Source of the DNA: Candidatus Omnitrophota bacterium
Lineage (GTDB): Bacteria; Omnitrophota; Gorgyraeia; Duberdicusellales; 4484-171
DNA: 15,659 bases
Direction of reading: 5' to 3'
Assembly: GCA_023227945.1 (NCBI GenBank)
Contig: JALOCC010000046.1
Coordinates: 1 to 15,659, forward strand
Below the pieces are notes generated by a model that had not been told where the DNA came from, ran no database searches, and saw only the letters and a program-made list of their open reading frames with translations. The position numbers and the translations under genes are program-made. Every line of letters begins with the position of its first letter. Position 1 is the stretch's first letter. Positions 14,595-15,659 of this stretch are shown here, one piece after another.

Positions 14595-15659
14595 TTATTT
14601 CACAATATCTAATGAACATTTAGAAAGTATCTCGGCAATTCTTTTACCTGCCTTGCCATCACCATAAAGATGGCTTGGGCTGTAACGGACATGTCCTAAT
14701 TGTTTTTGGATGGCTTTTTGGATAGCTCCTGCGCTGTGGCCAACTTCCGTAACGTTGCCCGCCCTGTCTCGTGTACGCTGACGCGAACCGATAGTTACTG
14801 ACGGCGTGCCGTAGAAAGAGCTTTCACGTATGCCGGCGCTTGAATTACCTACGATACAAGAACATTTCTTTAGGAGGGCTAAAAATACCTCCGGCGGAAA
14901 ATTTTTGTAGAAATAAAATAACGGCAATTTTTCAACACCGAGATGCTGGATTTTTTTAACCATATGATAAGAACCGGCGTCCACATTAGGATACAAAGCT
15001 ATAACTGGCATCTTAAGTTTAATCAATGCCTTCATGGTCTCGCCTATCTGGAAAGATGCATCTTGATATTCGGTAGTAACAGGATGCTGCACTACCAATA
15101 AAAACGGTTGATTAGTATCTACAGGAAAGCTGTGATTTTTAATATAATCTTTGATATAACTATCGGGCTGACTGCCTACCTTGCTTGCTATGTCCACAGA
15201 AGGACATCCGGTGATGAAAATTCGTTTAGGGTTTTCGCCCATTTTTTTTAGTCTCGATGCACACTTGGCATTAGTTACTAAATGTATGTGCGCAAGTTTT
15301 GTTATTGCGTTACGCACATTATGGTCAATAGAGCCGGATGTCTCTCCTCCTTGCGTGTGCACAAGCGGAATGTTCATATAGGAAGCTGCTACTGCCGTTG
15401 CAAGCGTTTCGTATCTATCAGCTATAGTAACCACCGCATCCGGCCTATGGTTCTCAAGAAGCGTTGGCAATTCCAGTAAGCCTATCCCTGTAGATTTAGC
15501 CATAGTTATAGGATTTTCGCCTTCTAGAGTTATCCTGATCTCTTCATCTATCACAAAACCATCCTTTAACATAATATTAACTGCTTCGCCAAATCTGGGA
15601 AGCAGCATTGAAGCTCCAACTACTATTCTTAACTTCAGGTCTTTGTGATTTTTAATCGC
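14595..15659 (-). CDS. neuC: UDP-N-acetylglucosamine 2-epimerase, hydrolysing (NeuC/LegG type), 5' end missing
   Basis: The frame is open to the right edge. An ATG at 15608 exists, but 17 further codons upstream (ending KLRIVVGAS before that methionine) continue the family pattern, so the real start lies outside; 354 residues are visible of about 370-390. The enzyme releases UDP and flips C2 of UDP-GlcNAc (NeuC, giving ManNAc) or of a diacetamido sugar (LegG), the first committed step to a nonulosonic acid. Motifs in order: TIADRYETLA, HTQGGETSGSIDHNVR (the glycine/acid loop), ITGCPSVD, VVQHPVTTEY, YPNVDAGS, and GNSSAGIRESSFYGTP with IGSRQRTRDRAGN, which bind UDP and mark the hydrolysing subgroup. 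The DRxE and HxxGGE catalytic residues are intact. The substrate choice between NeuC and LegG cannot be made here. Base composition is clearly richer in GC than in the gene downstream. Confidence 0.88.
   Translation of the reverse strand, partial: AIKNHKDLKLRIVVGASMLLPRFGEAVNIMLKDGFVIDEEIRITLEGENPITMAKSTGIGLLELPTLLENHRPDAVVTIADRYETLATAVAASYMNIPLVHTQGGETSGSIDHNVRNAITKLAHIHLVTNAKCASRLKKMGENPKRIFITGCPSVDIASKVGSQPDSYIKDYIKNHSFPVDTNQPFLLVVQHPVTTEYQDASFQIGETMKALIKLKMPVIALYPNVDAGSYHMVKKIQHLGVEKLPLFYFYKNFPPEVFLALLKKCSCIVGNSSAGIRESSFYGTPSVTIGSRQRTRDRAGNVTEVGHSAGAIQKAIQKQLGHVRYSPSHLYGDGKAGKRIAEILSKCSLDIVK

Noticed and set aside
1..15659. CRISPR arrays, tRNA or rRNA genes, insertion sequences
   Set aside because: No regularly spaced repeats, tRNA-like cloverleaf, rRNA segment or transposase frame was seen on reading both strands.

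Overview
The window is a single surface-glycan gene cluster. Thirteen genes, all on the minus strand, are packed end to end, so transcription runs from the right edge to the left edge. Most junctions are 4-34 nt overlaps or gaps of 1-30 nt, which indicates one long operon or a few coupled ones. The DNA is AT-rich. Ribosome-binding sites are weak or absent at most starts and starts lie on or beside the previous stop, so translational coupling is likely. The gene content (nonulosonate activation, Wzx-type flippase, polyprenyl-phosphate sugar synthase, GT-C membrane transferase, B12-type radical SAM protein) fits a Gram-negative-type, probably uncultivated bacterium. An Omnitrophota-like origin is a guess from general resemblance; no marker gene is present.

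Right to left, in transcription order. (1) 15659-11810 is the acidic-sugar module: a UDP-GlcNAc 2-epimerase of the NeuC/LegG type (cut by the window edge), a 167-nt gap that can fold into a multi-stem structure, a 641-residue GT-B transferase-like protein, and a CMP-nonulosonate synthetase (NeuA type). A NeuB-type synthase is expected off the right edge. (2) 11813-7663 holds a B12-binding-type radical SAM enzyme, a NodB-like polysaccharide deacetylase-family protein and a Wzx-like flippase, with 4-nt overlap or 1-nt spacing. (3) 7647-5069 holds a SAM methyltransferase and two GT2 glycosyltransferases, the second a DPM1/GtrB-like membrane-anchored enzyme. (4) 5060-1965 holds a fusion of a thymidylate-kinase-like P-loop domain to a GT4 glycosyltransferase, a PF14907-like nucleotidyltransferase, and a truncated UPF0104/LPG-synthase-type membrane protein. 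(5) 1895-1 holds a GT-C-like multi-pass glycosyltransferase and the first 95 codons of a GT4 glycosyltransferase that runs off the left edge.

Together these could make, modify and export a lipid-linked oligosaccharide carrying a sialic-acid-like sugar. NeuC and NeuA supply the CMP-sugar, the GT-B protein may transfer it, the GT2/GT4 enzymes extend the chain, the methyltransferase and NodB-like protein modify it, the flippase moves it across the inner membrane, and the GtrB-like/GT-C pair may add a side sugar outside the cytoplasm. No Wzy polymerase, priming transferase or chain-length regulator is visible.

The least explained parts are the kinase-GT fusion with its adjacent nucleotidyltransferase, the radical SAM/NodB pair, the folded gap at 14464-14570, and the truncated membrane gene, which lies where base composition changes.
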